DNA of 64,000 nt, from the NCBI RefSeq assembly GCF_020166105.1, contig NZ_JAIUJY010000003.1, positions 62,001 through 126,000 on the forward strand. The letters run 5' to 3'. A program made the position numbers and the translations under genes. This DNA comes from Blastococcus sp. LR1. Lineage in GTDB: Bacteria; Actinomycetota; Actinomycetes; Mycobacteriales; Geodermatophilaceae. This document shows, one piece after another, positions 45,970 to 55,022 of this stretch. The notes beneath the pieces are model-generated. The model had not been told where the DNA came from. It saw only the letters and a program-made list of their open reading frames with translations, and made no database searches. How positions within the stretch are numbered: the stretch's first letter is position 1; each line of letters starts with the position of its first letter.

Positions 45970-47627
45970 CCGACGTCGCATCGCAGGGCCCGGCACCGAG
46001 CGAGGCCGACCGCCCCGTCCTGACCAACCGTCAGGGCCACCCGGTCTACGACAACCAGAACCAGAGGACCGTGGGCGCCCGAGGACCGGCGACCCTGGAG
46101 AACTACCAGTTCCTCGAGAAGATCAGCCACTTCGACCGCGAGCGCATCCCCGAGCGCGTCGTGCACGCTCGCGGCATCACCGCGTTCGGCTACTTCGAGG
46201 CCGACGGCACCGTCGGCGACGAGCCGGTCAGCAAGTACACCCGCGCCAAGCTGTTCCAGGAGAAGGGCAAGCGCACCGATGTCGCGCTGCGCTTCTCCAC
46301 TGTGGCCGGCGGCCGTGACTCCTCCGAGTCCGCTCGTGACCCCCGCGGCTTCGCGGTGAAGTTCTACACCGAGGACGGCAACTGGGACCTCGTCGGCAAC
46401 AACCTGGGTGTCTTCTTCATCCGGGACGCCATCAAGTTCCCCGACTTCATCCACTCGCAGAAGCCGGACCCGGTGACCTTCGAGGCCAACGTCGCCGAGC
46501 GCGCGTTCGACTTCTTCAGCCAGACCCCCGAGGCCATGCACATGATCTCGCTGGTCTTCAGCCCCCGCGGCACCCCGGCCAACTACCGGAACATGCAGGG
46601 CTTCGGCGTGAACACCTACAAGTGGGTCAACGCCGCCGGTGAGACCGTGCTGGTCAAGTACCACTGGTACCCCAAGGAGGGCGTGAAGTCCTGGGGCGCC
46701 GCGGACGCGTCCGCCGCGCAGGCCAAGAGCCTGGGCACCCACACCAAGGACCTGCACGACTCGATCGCCGCGGGCGACTTCCCGCAGTGGGACCTCTACG
46801 TCCAGATCATGAGCGACGACGAGCACCCGGAGCTGGACTTCGACCCGCTCGACGACACCAAGACCTGGCCGCAGGAGCTCTTCCCGGTCCGCAAGGTCGG
46901 CACGATGACCCTCAACCGGATGCCGGTGGACAACTTCACCGAGAGCGAGCAGATCGCGTTCGGCACCGGCGTGCTGGTCGACGGCCTGGACTTCTCCGAC
47001 GACAAGATGCTCGTCGGCCGGACGTTCTCCTACTCCGACACCCAGCGCTATCGCGTCGGCCCGAACTACCTGCAGCTGCCGGTGAACGCGCCGAAGGGCA
47101 AGGTCGCCACCAACCAGCGCGACGGCGCGATGGCCTACGGCGTGGACCGCGCGGAGGGCACCAACCCGCACGTGAACTACGAGCCGTCGATCCTCGGCGG
47201 CCTGCGCGAGGCGGAGTACCCGAGCCACGACGAGCAGGGTCCGGTCATCACCGGCCGGGTCACGCGCAAGCGGATCCCGCGCACGAACGACTACCAGCAG
47301 GCCGGCGAGCGCTACCAGCTCTCCGAGCAGTGGGAGAAGGACGAGCTGGTCGCCAACCTCGTCGGCGCCCTCGAGCAGTGCCGCCGCGACATCCAGGAGC
47401 GGATGGTCTGGCACTTCTTCATGTGCGACGACGAGTGGGGCCAGCGGGTCGGCGACGCCCTGGGCATCTCCGCGGACGACGTCCGGGGCCTGGAGCCGCT
47501 GCAGTCCCAGACGCTGGACGAGAGCGAGCTGGCCCGTGCGGCCAACCTCGGCAAGAACGGCCCGCGGGACGTCACTGGCAAGGACATGACGCACTGCGTG
47601 CCGAACGAGCACGTGACCGTCGCCTGA
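45966..47627 (+). CDS. katA: Monofunctional haem catalase
   Basis: A 553-residue clade-typical catalase degrading H2O2. Distal His is at about residue 67 in [53 protein letters not shown] and the distal Asn segment follow; the proximal haem-ligand Tyr is in [12 protein letters not shown]. The C-terminal 60 residues are a short extension, not the large flavodoxin-like domain. Strong GAAGGAG site. It overlaps furA, and a 15-base terminator follows. Confidence 0.95.
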   Translation: MTDVASQGPAPSEADRPVLTNRQGHPVYDNQNQRTVGARGPATLENYQFLEKISHFDRERIPERVVHARGITAFGYFEADGTVGDEPVSKYTRAKLFQEKGKRTDVALRFSTVAGGRDSSESARDPRGFAVKFYTEDGNWDLVGNNLGVFFIRDAIKFPDFIHSQKPDPVTFEANVAERAFDFFSQTPEAMHMISLVFSPRGTPANYRNMQGFGVNTYKWVNAAGETVLVKYHWYPKEGVKSWGAADASAAQAKSLGTHTKDLHDSIAAGDFPQWDLYVQIMSDDEHPELDFDPLDDTKTWPQELFPVRKVGTMTLNRMPVDNFTESEQIAFGTGVLVDGLDFSDDKMLVGRTFSYSDTQRYRVGPNYLQLPVNAPKGKVATNQRDGAMAYGVDRAEGTNPHVNYEPSILGGLREAEYPSHDEQGPVITGRVTRKRIPRTNDYQQAGERYQLSEQWEKDELVANLVGALEQCRRDIQERMVWHFFMCDDEWGQRVGDALGISADDVRGLEPLQSQTLDESELARAANLGKNGPRDVTGKDMTHCVPNEHVTVA

Positions 47628-47654
47628 CGATCAGCAGCTAGCAGCACCGCACGG

Positions 47655-47687
47655 CGGGCCGCGACCGGGAACCCCGGTCGCGGCCCG
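47655..47687 (+). terminator. Terminator after katA
   Basis: Perfect 15-base stem CGGGCCGCGACCGGG and its complement (47655-47669, 47673-47687) with an AAC loop, followed by TTCGCGTT. Confidence 0.85.
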
Positions 47688-47742
47688 TTCGCGTTCCCGG
47701 GCCAGGGCGGCGTGACGGCCGACACGGACCTACCGTTTCCGC

Positions 47743-49041
47743 GTGAGCACCTCGCCGACATCCGCCCCGACCACCGCGCGCGCCGCGGGCTGGGTGGGCC
47801 CCCTCTGCTGGATCGCCGTCCTGCTCGACGGCTTCGACCTCGTCGTCGTGGGCACCGTCGTGCCGACCCTGCGGACGCCGGAGGTGTGGGGGCTCAGCGG
47901 CAGCGGCGCGACGGCGGTCATCACCGTCGGCCTCGTCGGCATGATGATCGGCGCCCTGACCATCGGCACGCTCACCGACCTGATCGGCCGGCGCAAGGCG
48001 CTGATCGGCGCGGTCATCTCGTTCTCGGTCTTCACGCTGCTCTGCGCGTTCGCGCCCAACGCCGAGGTGTTCGGGGTGCTGCGCTTCCTCGCCGGGCTGG
48101 GGCTGGGTGGCTGCCTGCCGACGGCGATCGCGATGGTCAACGAGTTCTCCCGCGCGGGCCGCAGCGGCCGCGCGACCACCACGATGATGACGGGCTACCA
48201 CGTGGGCGCGGTCGCCACGGCGGCGCTGGCGATCGTGGTCATCCCGGAGTTCGGCTGGCAGTGGATGTTCGTGATCGGGGCGCTGCCGGCGCTGGTGCTC
48301 GTGCCGGTGATGATCGCCAAGCTCCCTGAGTCCGCGGCCTTCCTCGTGGCGCACGGCCGTCGCGCCGAGGCCGAGGAGGTGGCCGCCCGGTACGGCCTGG
48401 AGCTGGAGCAGCCCGAGGCGCCCGTCGCGGTGGGCGCGGGGGAGACCAGCGCGGGTGGGGCCGCGGCCACGCTGCGGACGTTGTTCGCGTCGGCCTATCT
48501 GCGCAACACCATCGCCGTCGGCGTCACCTCGTTCATGGGCCTGCTGCTCGTCTACGGCCTGAACAACTGGCTGCCGACGATCATGCGGGAGGCCGGCTAC
48601 GACCTCGGTGACTCGCTGGCGTTCCTGCTCGTGCTCAACGTGGGCGCCGTCGTCGGCCTGCTGGTCGCCGGCGCCGTCGCCGACCGGGTGGGCGCTCGGC
48701 TCGCCGGCATGGCCTGGTTCGCCGCGGGTGCGGTCTTCCTCGGGCTGCTCTCGGTCGAGCTGCCCACGGCGGGTCTCTACGCGATGTGCTTCGCCACCGG
48801 CTGCTTCGTCTTCAGCGCCCAGGTGCTCGTGTACGCGTTCACCAGCGCCCACTACCCGCCGCAGGTGCGCGCCACGGCGCTGGGCTGGTCGGCCGGCGCC
48901 GGGCGCACGGGGGCCATCGTCGGGCCGGTGATCACCGGCGCACTGGTCACCGCCGGGATCGCCTTCCCGTGGGGCTTCTACCTGTTCGCCGTCGTCGGCG
49001 TGCTGGGCGCGCTGGCGTTGAGCATCACGCGGTCCCGCTGA
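47743..49041 (+). CDS. MFS transporter, aromatic acid:H+ symporter-like
   Basis: A 432-residue, 12-helix major-facilitator protein. The helix-1 motif CWIAVLLDGFDLVVVGTVVP carries the DGxD pattern of the aromatic acid/H+ symporter family (PcaK, BenK), and GTLTDLIGRRKAL is the loop 2-3 MFS motif; a weaker copy, AGAVADRVGARLAG, is in loop 8-9. It may import benzoate-like acids, but no catabolic genes are adjacent. The GTG start lacks a ribosome site and has TACCGT six bases upstream, so a leaderless message is likely. Confidence 0.8.
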   Translation: MSTSPTSAPTTARAAGWVGPLCWIAVLLDGFDLVVVGTVVPTLRTPEVWGLSGSGATAVITVGLVGMMIGALTIGTLTDLIGRRKALIGAVISFSVFTLLCAFAPNAEVFGVLRFLAGLGLGGCLPTAIAMVNEFSRAGRSGRATTTMMTGYHVGAVATAALAIVVIPEFGWQWMFVIGALPALVLVPVMIAKLPESAAFLVAHGRRAEAEEVAARYGLELEQPEAPVAVGAGETSAGGAAATLRTLFASAYLRNTIAVGVTSFMGLLLVYGLNNWLPTIMREAGYDLGDSLAFLLVLNVGAVVGLLVAGAVADRVGARLAGMAWFAAGAVFLGLLSVELPTAGLYAMCFATGCFVFSAQVLVYAFTSAHYPPQVRATALGWSAGAGRTGAIVGPVITGALVTAGIAFPWGFYLFAVVGVLGALALSITRSR

Positions 49042-49083
49042 GCTGAGAGCGGGGAACACGACGCAGCGGCTCAGCTCAGCGGG
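49034..49083. terminator. Bidirectional terminator between MFS and PAC2 genes
   Basis: Fourteen-base stem (49034-49047 with 49070-49083; CCGCTGAGCTGAG and its complement) with a 22-base loop. The MFS stop codon lies in the left arm. Confidence 0.7.
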
Positions 49084-49128
49084 GGGACGGCAGCCGGCCG
49101 CGGTGCGCTCCGGAGGAGCGCGTCGTGC

Positions 49129-50076
49129 TCAGTCGCGCTTGCGGTCCTGGTCGGCCAGGAACCGCTCGAACTCCGCGCCGATCTCGTCCGCGCTGGGCAC
49201 CTCGCCGGCGGAGCCGAGCAGGTCGGTGCCCTCGCGGGCGGCGGTGAAGGAGTCGTACTGCTGCTCCAGCGCCGCCACGACCGCGGTGTTCTCCGCCGAC
49301 CGGCCGATCTGCTCGTCGATCTCGGTGCGGTTGGCCTCGGCGGCCTCGCGCAGGGCGTCGGTGGGCAGCCGCAGGCCGGTCAACTGCTCGAGGTGCTCGA
49401 TCAGGGTGAGCGACGCCGCGGGGTAGGACGCCTGCGCCAGGTAGTGCGGCACGTGCGCGGCCACGCCGAGCGCGTCGACGCCGACCTCGCCCATCCGCAG
49501 CTCCAGCAGCGCGGAGACGCTTCCGGGGATCTGCATCTCGCCCCAGTACACCGGGTACGGCTCGATCAGCTGACGGCGCGTGGCGTGCGCGGTCACGGTG
49601 ACCGGCCGGGTGTGCGGCACCGGCATCGGGATCGCCTGCAGCGCGACGACGCTGGTGATGCCGAGCCGGTCGACCAGCGACCCGACGGCGGCCACGAACC
49701 GCTCCCACGCGTAGTCGGGCTCAGCGCCGTGCAGCAGCAGGAACGTCTCGCCGGCGTCGTCCTCGACCGCGTGGAGCGCGAGCTCCGGGGCGGCGAACTT
49801 CTCGTACCGGTCGCTGTTGAAGGTCATCCGCGGACGGCGGGCCCGGTAGTCGACGAGGCTGTCCACGTCGAAGCGGGCGACGACCTCCGAGGAGAGCGCG
49901 CTCAGCAGGTGGGCGCCGGCGCGGCTGCCCGCGGAGGCGGCGTCGAAGTCGCCGGCCAGGTCGTGCACCAGGACCAGCCCGCGTCGCTCGGCCGGGTCGG
50001 TGACCGCAGCCTCGCGGTCGATGAACCGGTCTGCCGCGGGGAGCAGCTCGACGAGCTCCTCCGGGAACTGGGCCAC
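49129..50076 (-). CDS. PAC2-family protein (proteasome assembly chaperone-like)
   Basis: A 315-residue protein with the PAC2 fold signatures GLVLVHDLAGDFDAASAGSR, VDSLVDYRARRPRMTF, LLLHGAEPDYAWERF and HVPHYLAQASYPAASLTLIE. Actinobacteria make 20S proteasomes, and PAC2 proteins are common there, but whether they assist proteasome assembly is unproven. The C-terminal 60 residues are charged and probably helical. GTG start behind AGGAGG. Confidence 0.82.
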   Translation of the reverse strand: MAQFPEELVELLPAADRFIDREAAVTDPAERRGLVLVHDLAGDFDAASAGSRAGAHLLSALSSEVVARFDVDSLVDYRARRPRMTFNSDRYEKFAAPELALHAVEDDAGETFLLLHGAEPDYAWERFVAAVGSLVDRLGITSVVALQAIPMPVPHTRPVTVTAHATRRQLIEPYPVYWGEMQIPGSVSALLELRMGEVGVDALGVAAHVPHYLAQASYPAASLTLIEHLEQLTGLRLPTDALREAAEANRTEIDEQIGRSAENTAVVAALEQQYDSFTAAREGTDLLGSAGEVPSADEIGAEFERFLADQDRKRD

Positions 50077-50164
50077 GGTGGAACCTCCTGGGGTGGGGAA
50101 GACGGCGGTACGAGGGGTGCAGCGCTCAGGGGTCGCCCCGGCATTCCCGTGGTCCCCCGAGGGG

Positions 50165-51451
50165 TCAGCTCTTCGGGGACTCCGCCGCTGGCGCCACCTG
50201 CTCGTGGGTGACGCCGACCCCTGAGTCGTCGCCGTCGACCCGTGCCCGGGTGCCGTCGTCGGCCACCTCCGGCGACCTCCCGTCGAGCTCGTCGCGCACG
50301 TAGCGGTAGACGACGGCGATCAGCGCGGCGACCGGCACGCCCAGGAAGGCGCCGATGATGCCGGCCAGGCTGCTGCCCGCGGTGACCGCCAGGATGACGA
50401 CGGCGGCGTGCAGGTTGAAGCCGCGGCCCTGGATGATCGGCTGCAGCACGTTGCCCTCGAGCTGCTGCACGAGGAGCACGATGCCGAGCACGATCAGCGC
50501 CGTCGTGAAGCCCTGGTCGACCAGGGCGATGAGGACGGCGAAGGCGCCGGCGACGAACGCACCGATGATCGGGATGAACGCGCCGAAGAACGTCAGGATC
50601 GCCAGCGGCAGCACCAGCGGCACGTCGAGGATCCACAGCCCGACACCGATGAACAGGGCGTCGACGAAGCCGACGAGGGCCTGCTGGCGGATGAACTCCG
50701 AGAGCGTCGCCCACGTCTTGTACGACAGTGCCGCCACGTGGCGAGCGGCCTTCGGGCCGGTCTGCGCGGAGAGCCACGGCACCCAGCGCGGCCCGTCCTT
50801 GAGGAAGAAGAAGCAGAGGAGCAGGGCGAGCACGAGGTTGATCAGGCCGTTGCCGACGGCGGACACCCCGGTCACGGCGTAGCCCGCGATGTTCTGCGCG
50901 TTGCCCTGGATCGAGTCGATGACCGAGTCGACGGCGTTGCCCACCTGGTCCTCGCCGAGGTTCAGCGGCGGGCCCTGCACCCACTCCTGGACATCCTCCA
51001 GGCCGGCGGTCGCCTGGTCGGCGAGCTCGGTGACCTGGTCGGCCACCTGCGGGGCGATCGCGGCGATGATGCCGCCGAAGATGGCCAGGAAGCTCAGCAG
51101 GACGGCGGCGGCGGCCAGTGCGGGCGGCGTGCCGTGGGACCGGAGGAAGCGCGTGGGCGGCCACAGGACCGTGGCGATGAGCAACCCGAGCACGATCGGC
51201 AGCAGGATCACCCACAGCTTGCCGAGCACGTAGCCGAGCACCGTGACCGCCGCGAGGATCAGCAGCAGCTGACCCGAGGTGGTGGCCAGGGCTCGCAGGG
51301 CGCGCTGCATCTTGGGCCCGCGGCCGTCGGAGGGGGCCGGCGCGGTCGAGACCGCGGGCGCCGCGTCGTCCTGGCGGGACGCCGGCTCGGGGAGGGGCGC
51401 GGAGTCGCCGCGTGGGACAGCGGGCTTCCGGCCGGGCAGGCGCAACTTCAT
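50165..51451 (-). CDS. AI-2E-family (UPF0118) permease, copy 1
   Basis: A 428-residue membrane protein with about eight helices. Diagnostic segments are LLPIVLGLLIATVLWPPTRFL, the extracellular amphipathic region DQVTELADQATAGLEDVQEW, and LTFFGAFIPIIGAFVAGAFA with VQQLEGNVLQPIIQGRGFNL, the family signature. A 45-residue Pro/Ala-rich tail precedes the first helix and an acidic tail follows the last. The family is linked to AI-2 or small-molecule efflux and Na+/H+ exchange; the substrate here is unknown. A second member is at 55023. The start ATG lacks a clear ribosome site. Confidence 0.85.
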   Translation of the reverse strand: MKLRLPGRKPAVPRGDSAPLPEPASRQDDAAPAVSTAPAPSDGRGPKMQRALRALATTSGQLLLILAAVTVLGYVLGKLWVILLPIVLGLLIATVLWPPTRFLRSHGTPPALAAAAVLLSFLAIFGGIIAAIAPQVADQVTELADQATAGLEDVQEWVQGPPLNLGEDQVGNAVDSVIDSIQGNAQNIAGYAVTGVSAVGNGLINLVLALLLCFFFLKDGPRWVPWLSAQTGPKAARHVAALSYKTWATLSEFIRQQALVGFVDALFIGVGLWILDVPLVLPLAILTFFGAFIPIIGAFVAGAFAVLIALVDQGFTTALIVLGIVLLVQQLEGNVLQPIIQGRGFNLHAAVVILAVTAGSSLAGIIGAFLGVPVAALIAVVYRYVRDELDGRSPEVADDGTRARVDGDDSGVGVTHEQVAPAAESPKS

Positions 51452-51529
51452 GCCCGAGATCCCATCACGGATCGCCCCGGCGGACCGGTCAGGAAACGAT
51501 CATCACACCCGCGTCGTAGCGTTCCCGGC

Positions 51530-51997
51530 ATGCCGAAGATCGCCACCGCCGACCGCGTCGACCGCAGCGAGCTGCTCGAGTTCCTCCGCCCCCGGCACCG
51601 GGCGGTCCTGGTGACCCGCCGCTCCTCGGGCGCGCCGCAGCTCTCCCCGGTCACCTGCGGGCTGGACGCCGAGGGCCGCGTCGTGGTCTCCACGTATCCC
51701 CAACGGGCGAAGGTGGCCAACGCCCGCCGCGACCCGGCCGTGTCGCTGTGCGTGCTCTCCGACGAGTGGGACGGCCCGTGGGTCCAGGTGGACGGTGAGG
51801 CCGAGGTGCTCGACCTGCCGGACTCCGTGGAGCCGCTGGTGGAGTACTTCCGTTCGATCAGCGGCGAGCACCCCGACTGGGACGAGTACCGCGCGGCCAT
51901 GGTGAAGCAGGGCAAGTCCCTGCTGCGGATCAGCGTCACCGGGTGGGGGCCCATCGCCACCGGTGGTTTTCCCGCTTCGGTAGCCGACAAGCTCTGA
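51530..51997 (+). CDS. PPOX-class F420/flavin-dependent oxidoreductase
   Basis: A 155-residue split-barrel protein of the pyridoxamine-oxidase-like/F420-dependent class: AVLVTRRSSGAPQLSPVTCG, DAEGRVVVSTYPQRAKVANARRDPAVSLCVLSD and WVQVDGEAEVLDLPD fit the F420/FMN-binding fold. Actinobacterial members reduce quinones or biliverdin-like compounds with F420H2; the substrate here is unknown. TAGCGT lies seven bases upstream of the ATG, suggesting a leaderless transcript. Confidence 0.82.
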   Translation: MPKIATADRVDRSELLEFLRPRHRAVLVTRRSSGAPQLSPVTCGLDAEGRVVVSTYPQRAKVANARRDPAVSLCVLSDEWDGPWVQVDGEAEVLDLPDSVEPLVEYFRSISGEHPDWDEYRAAMVKQGKSLLRISVTGWGPIATGGFPASVADKL

Positions 51998-52035
51998 GCC
52001 TTGCATCCGGCGAAGAAAGGTGTCAGGCTTGTCGG

Positions 52036-52623
52036 GTGCCGTACGTGCTGACCGTGGACCAGCGAGGTAGTCGTCGAGGACCCGACCGGGTCGGTGAGGC
52101 CCTGGCCGAACTGACCGCGGGGGTCCGCCCCGTGCTGCCCTTCGAGCGCACGGCGGGCGACGAGTTCCAGGGCGTGCTCGGCTCGCCCGAGGCGGTGGTC
52201 GACGTCGCCGCGCGCCTCGTCCGGCTCGGCGGCTGGAGCATCGGGATCGGCGCGGGGCCGGTGCAGGGCCCCCTGCCGCCCAGCACTCGCGCCGCCACCG
52301 GGCCGGCCTTCCTGAGCGCCCGGCGCGCCGTCGACGCCGCCAAGCAGCGCCCGATGCGGCTCGCGGTCCGCGGCGTGGCCGCCGCGGAGGCGGCGGACGC
52401 CCAGGCCGTGCTGAGCGCGCTCGCCGTCCTCGTCGGCCGGCGCAGCGACCAGGCGTGGGAGGCGATCGACCTGGTCGAGGGCGGCCGCACGCAGGCCCAG
52501 GCGGCGGCGGAGCTCGGCATCTCCCGGCAGGCCGTGGGCCAGCGCCTGGCCGCCGCCTCCTGGGAGCTCGAGCGCGAACTGCGTCCCACCGCCGCCCGGC
52601 TGCTCGCGCGGGCAGCCGGATGA
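52036..52623 (+). CDS. SatD-family protein with C-terminal HTH
   Basis: A 195-residue protein. The N-terminal ~130 residues (VLTVDQRGSRRGPDRV, FERTAGDEFQGVL, GWSIGIGAGPV, GPAFLSARRAVDAA) match the SatD family named from Streptococcus acid tolerance; about residues 150-185 (GRTQAQAAAELGISRQAVGQ) are a helix-turn-helix like sigma region 4. The combination suggests a DNA-binding sensor. The next gene, a membrane protein, overlaps by ATGA. A -10-like CAGGCT lies seven bases before the GTG, with TTGCAT 17 bases further up, so it is probably leaderless. Confidence 0.6.
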   Translation: MPYVLTVDQRGSRRGPDRVGEALAELTAGVRPVLPFERTAGDEFQGVLGSPEAVVDVAARLVRLGGWSIGIGAGPVQGPLPPSTRAATGPAFLSARRAVDAAKQRPMRLAVRGVAAAEAADAQAVLSALAVLVGRRSDQAWEAIDLVEGGRTQAQAAAELGISRQAVGQRLAAASWELERELRPTAARLLARAAG

Positions 52624-53144
52624 CCCCCGCCGTCCTGGTCCTGCTGGGCCTCGTCGCGCTGGCCGGGCTGGCGCTGATCGTCCGCGGTGAGCGCCGACCC
52701 GTCGTCACCGGTGGGGCGGTGGCGCTGGTGGTCGCCCTCGTCACGGCCGCCGGGCTGGCCTGGCTGGGGGACGGGGCCCGTGGCGGCGAGGTGCACGCGG
52801 CTGCGCTCCTCGCCGTGCTGGCCGCGGTCACCGGAGGCGGTCCGGTGGCGACGGCGGTGCTGCACGCCGCCGACCCCGCGGCCGCGGGGGTCTCCGGCGG
52901 TCCCCAGGACCCCGACATCCTCCGCGGCGGCGCCTGGATCGGGGTCCTCGAGCGCGGCGCCGTCGCCGGCACCCTGCTGGCGGGCTGGCCCGAAGGGCTC
53001 GCCGTCGTCCTCGCGGTCAAGGGCCTGGGCCGCTTCTCCGAGCTGCGCGCGCCGGCCGCCGCCGAGCGGTTCATCGTCGGCACGCTGGCCAGCGCGCTGT
53101 GGGCCGCGGCCTGCGTCGGGGTGGCGGTCCTCCTGCGCGGCTGA
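52620..53144 (+). CDS. Membrane protein coupled to the SatD-like gene
   Basis: A 174-residue protein with about five hydrophobic segments (VLVLLGLVALAGLALIV, VTGGAVALVVALVTAAGLAWL, AAALLAVLAAVTGGGPVATAV, GTLLAGWPEGLAVVLAVKG, FIVGTLASALWAAACVGVAV). No family is recognised with confidence. A charged loop GLGRFSELRAPAAAERF before the last helix is the most conserved-looking part. The ATGA overlap shows it is made with the SatD/HTH protein and may be its membrane partner. Confidence 0.6.
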   Translation: MTPAVLVLLGLVALAGLALIVRGERRPVVTGGAVALVVALVTAAGLAWLGDGARGGEVHAAALLAVLAAVTGGGPVATAVLHAADPAAAGVSGGPQDPDILRGGAWIGVLERGAVAGTLLAGWPEGLAVVLAVKGLGRFSELRAPAAAERFIVGTLASALWAAACVGVAVLLRG

Positions 53145-53213
53145 TTCCACACCGAGCGGGGTGATCACCCGGCGGCGACAATGAGGGAAATCGTCGTTCC
53201 TCCTGGAGGCCCC

Positions 53214-53759
53214 GTGCCCGACCCGTCCGCCGCCGGCGCCATCCGCAACCCCGAGCTGCTGGCCATCTACTGCAACGACCACCTGGCCGCGGCAACCGGT
53301 GGCATCGAGCTGGTCACCCGGATGCTCGGCCGGTACCGCGGCACGCCGTACGAGGGCCCGATGGAGAGCCTGCTGGACGAGCTCCGCGAGGAGCGGACGG
53401 CGCTGCGCACCACCATGGAGTCCCTGGGCTTCCCGGTGCAGCAGTACAAGCTGATCGCCTCCTGGGTCGGCGAGAAGCTCAGCCGCGGCAAGCTCAACGG
53501 CCGGCTGCTCTCCCGCTCGCCGTCGAGCGACCTGGTGGAGTTCGAGTTCATCGCCACCGCCGTCCTGGCGAAGCGGGCCGGCTTCGAGACGCTGCGCGCG
53601 CTCGGCGAGGTCGACCCCCGGATCGACGCCGGGCTCTTCGAGCGGCTCATCGACCAGGCCGACGACCAGCACACCTGGCTCGCCGAGGCTCGCCGCGAGG
53701 TCGCCGCCCGGGTCTTCGGCGGGAAATCCGAAGCCGCCAGCGACGCCGCCGACACCTGA
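53214..53759 (+). CDS. Conserved hypothetical helical protein
   Basis: A 181-residue, mostly helical protein (ELLAIYCNDHLAAATGGIEL, MESLLDELREERTALRTTME, LVEFEFIATAVLAKRAGFET, LIDQADDQHTWLAEARRE). It looks like a four-helix bundle with several Glu/His residues, so a ferritin-like fold is possible, but no clear metal motif set is present. The GTG at 53214 has TGGAGG five bases upstream and is preferred over the ATG at 53181. No function is assigned. Confidence 0.65.
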   Translation: MPDPSAAGAIRNPELLAIYCNDHLAAATGGIELVTRMLGRYRGTPYEGPMESLLDELREERTALRTTMESLGFPVQQYKLIASWVGEKLSRGKLNGRLLSRSPSSDLVEFEFIATAVLAKRAGFETLRALGEVDPRIDAGLFERLIDQADDQHTWLAEARREVAARVFGGKSEAASDAADT

Positions 53760-53776
53760 GCCGAGGACGCCGCCCC

Positions 53777-54529
53777 GTGTGCCACAGCCACGACAGCCGC
53801 CCGCCCGCTCCGCCGCGCAGCGGAGCGATCGGGTCCACCGCGTCCTCGACGCTCACCGCCGCCGACGGCACCGAGTTCACGGTCAGCACCGCCCTGCCCG
53901 CCGAGCCGGCGCGGACCGGCGTGGTGATCCTCCCCGACATCCGCGGCCTGCACCCCTACTACGTCGCGCTGGCCGAGCGGTTCGCCGAGGCCGGTGTCGC
54001 CGCCGTCGCGATCGACTACTTCGGCCGGACCGCCGGGGTCGCGGAGTCGGGCACCCGCGGCGAGGACTTCGACTGGCAGTCCCACATCCCGCGCACCACC
54101 CCGGAGGGCGTCGACGCCGACGTCACCGCGGCGATCGCCTCCCTGCGTGCCGAGGCGGGGGAGGACCTCCCGGTCGTGACCGTCGGCTTCTGCTTCGGCG
54201 GCAGCCACGCCTGGCGGCTGGCCGGCGGCGACCTCGACCTCGCCGGCTGCGCCGGGTTCTACGGCCGCCCGTCGCTCGTGGGCGACTCCGCCGACCGGGC
54301 GCACCTGCCCACGGTGATGCTGATCGCCGGTGCCGACACCGCCACCCCCGTCGAGGAGCAGCAGGGCCTCGCCGAGCGGATGCGGGCCGCCGGCGCCGAC
54401 GTCGACGCCGTCGTCTACGACGGCGCGCCGCACTCGTTCTTCGACCGCTCCTACGGCGACTGGTCCGACGCCTGCCGCGACGCCTGGGAGCACGTGCTCG
54501 CCCTCACCGACCGGGTGGCCCGGAGCTGA
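53777..54529 (+). CDS. Dienelactone hydrolase family protein
   Basis: A 250-residue alpha/beta hydrolase. The Cys-Asp-His triad of dienelactone hydrolase is visible: nucleophile in VGFCFGGSHAWR (about residue 139), acid in IAGADTATPVEE (about 191) and His in APHSFFDRSYG (about 217). The family cleaves dienelactone in chlorocatechol breakdown, though many members act on other esters. The start is a GTG 17 bases after the preceding gene, without a good ribosome site. Confidence 0.85.
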   Translation: MCHSHDSRPPAPPRSGAIGSTASSTLTAADGTEFTVSTALPAEPARTGVVILPDIRGLHPYYVALAERFAEAGVAAVAIDYFGRTAGVAESGTRGEDFDWQSHIPRTTPEGVDADVTAAIASLRAEAGEDLPVVTVGFCFGGSHAWRLAGGDLDLAGCAGFYGRPSLVGDSADRAHLPTVMLIAGADTATPVEEQQGLAERMRAAGADVDAVVYDGAPHSFFDRSYGDWSDACRDAWEHVLALTDRVARS

Positions 54530-54563
54530 GGCCCGCCCGGCCGGCGGTCTCTAGGCTGGAGGC

Positions 54564-54962
54564 GTGAGCGGCCAGCCGATCGATCCCGACGTCATCGAAC
54601 TCGCCGGACGGGTCTTCGACCTGGCACGCGGCGGATACACCGAGGAGCTGACGGCGTACCTCGACGCCGGGGTGCCCGCGAACCTGACCAACGACAAGGG
54701 TGACACCCTCCTCATCCTCGCGGCCTACCACGGCCATCCGCAGACGGTGGCCGCGCTGCTGGCGCACGGAGCCGATTCCGGACGGGCCAACGACCGGGGC
54801 CAGACGGCGCTGGCGGCGGCGGTCTTCAAGCAGTCCGCCGAGACGGTGACGGCGCTCGTCGCGGCCGGGGCGGACCCCGATGCGGGCGGTCCGAGCGCGC
54901 GGGAGATGGCCACCTTCTTCGACCTCCCCGCCATGGCTGCGCTGCTCGACGCGCCCGCCTAG
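54564..54962 (+). CDS. Ankyrin-repeat protein
   Basis: A 132-residue protein made of about three ankyrin repeats: GDTLLILAAYHGHPQTVAAL, GADSGRANDRGQTALAAAVF and AAGADPDAGGPSAREMATFF, with a short helical N-terminus. Small ankyrin proteins of this type serve as protein-interaction modules or inhibitors; in some bacteria they lie beside catalase. GTG start; both a GGAGG site and a TAGGCT six bases upstream are present, so start usage is well supported. Confidence 0.85.
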   Translation: MSGQPIDPDVIELAGRVFDLARGGYTEELTAYLDAGVPANLTNDKGDTLLILAAYHGHPQTVAALLAHGADSGRANDRGQTALAAAVFKQSAETVTALVAAGADPDAGGPSAREMATFFDLPAMAALLDAPA

Positions 54963-55022
54963 GGTCCAGCCGTCGCCCGGAGGCGATCTGGGGGAAGATC
55001 GGCGCACCGAGGGGAGGGCGGC

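Noticed and set aside
47743..49041. MFS transporter at 47743 as part of the MarR regulon
   Set aside because: No TCAGGA-N-TCCTGA palindrome lies near it, and it is 36 kb away behind the katA terminator.
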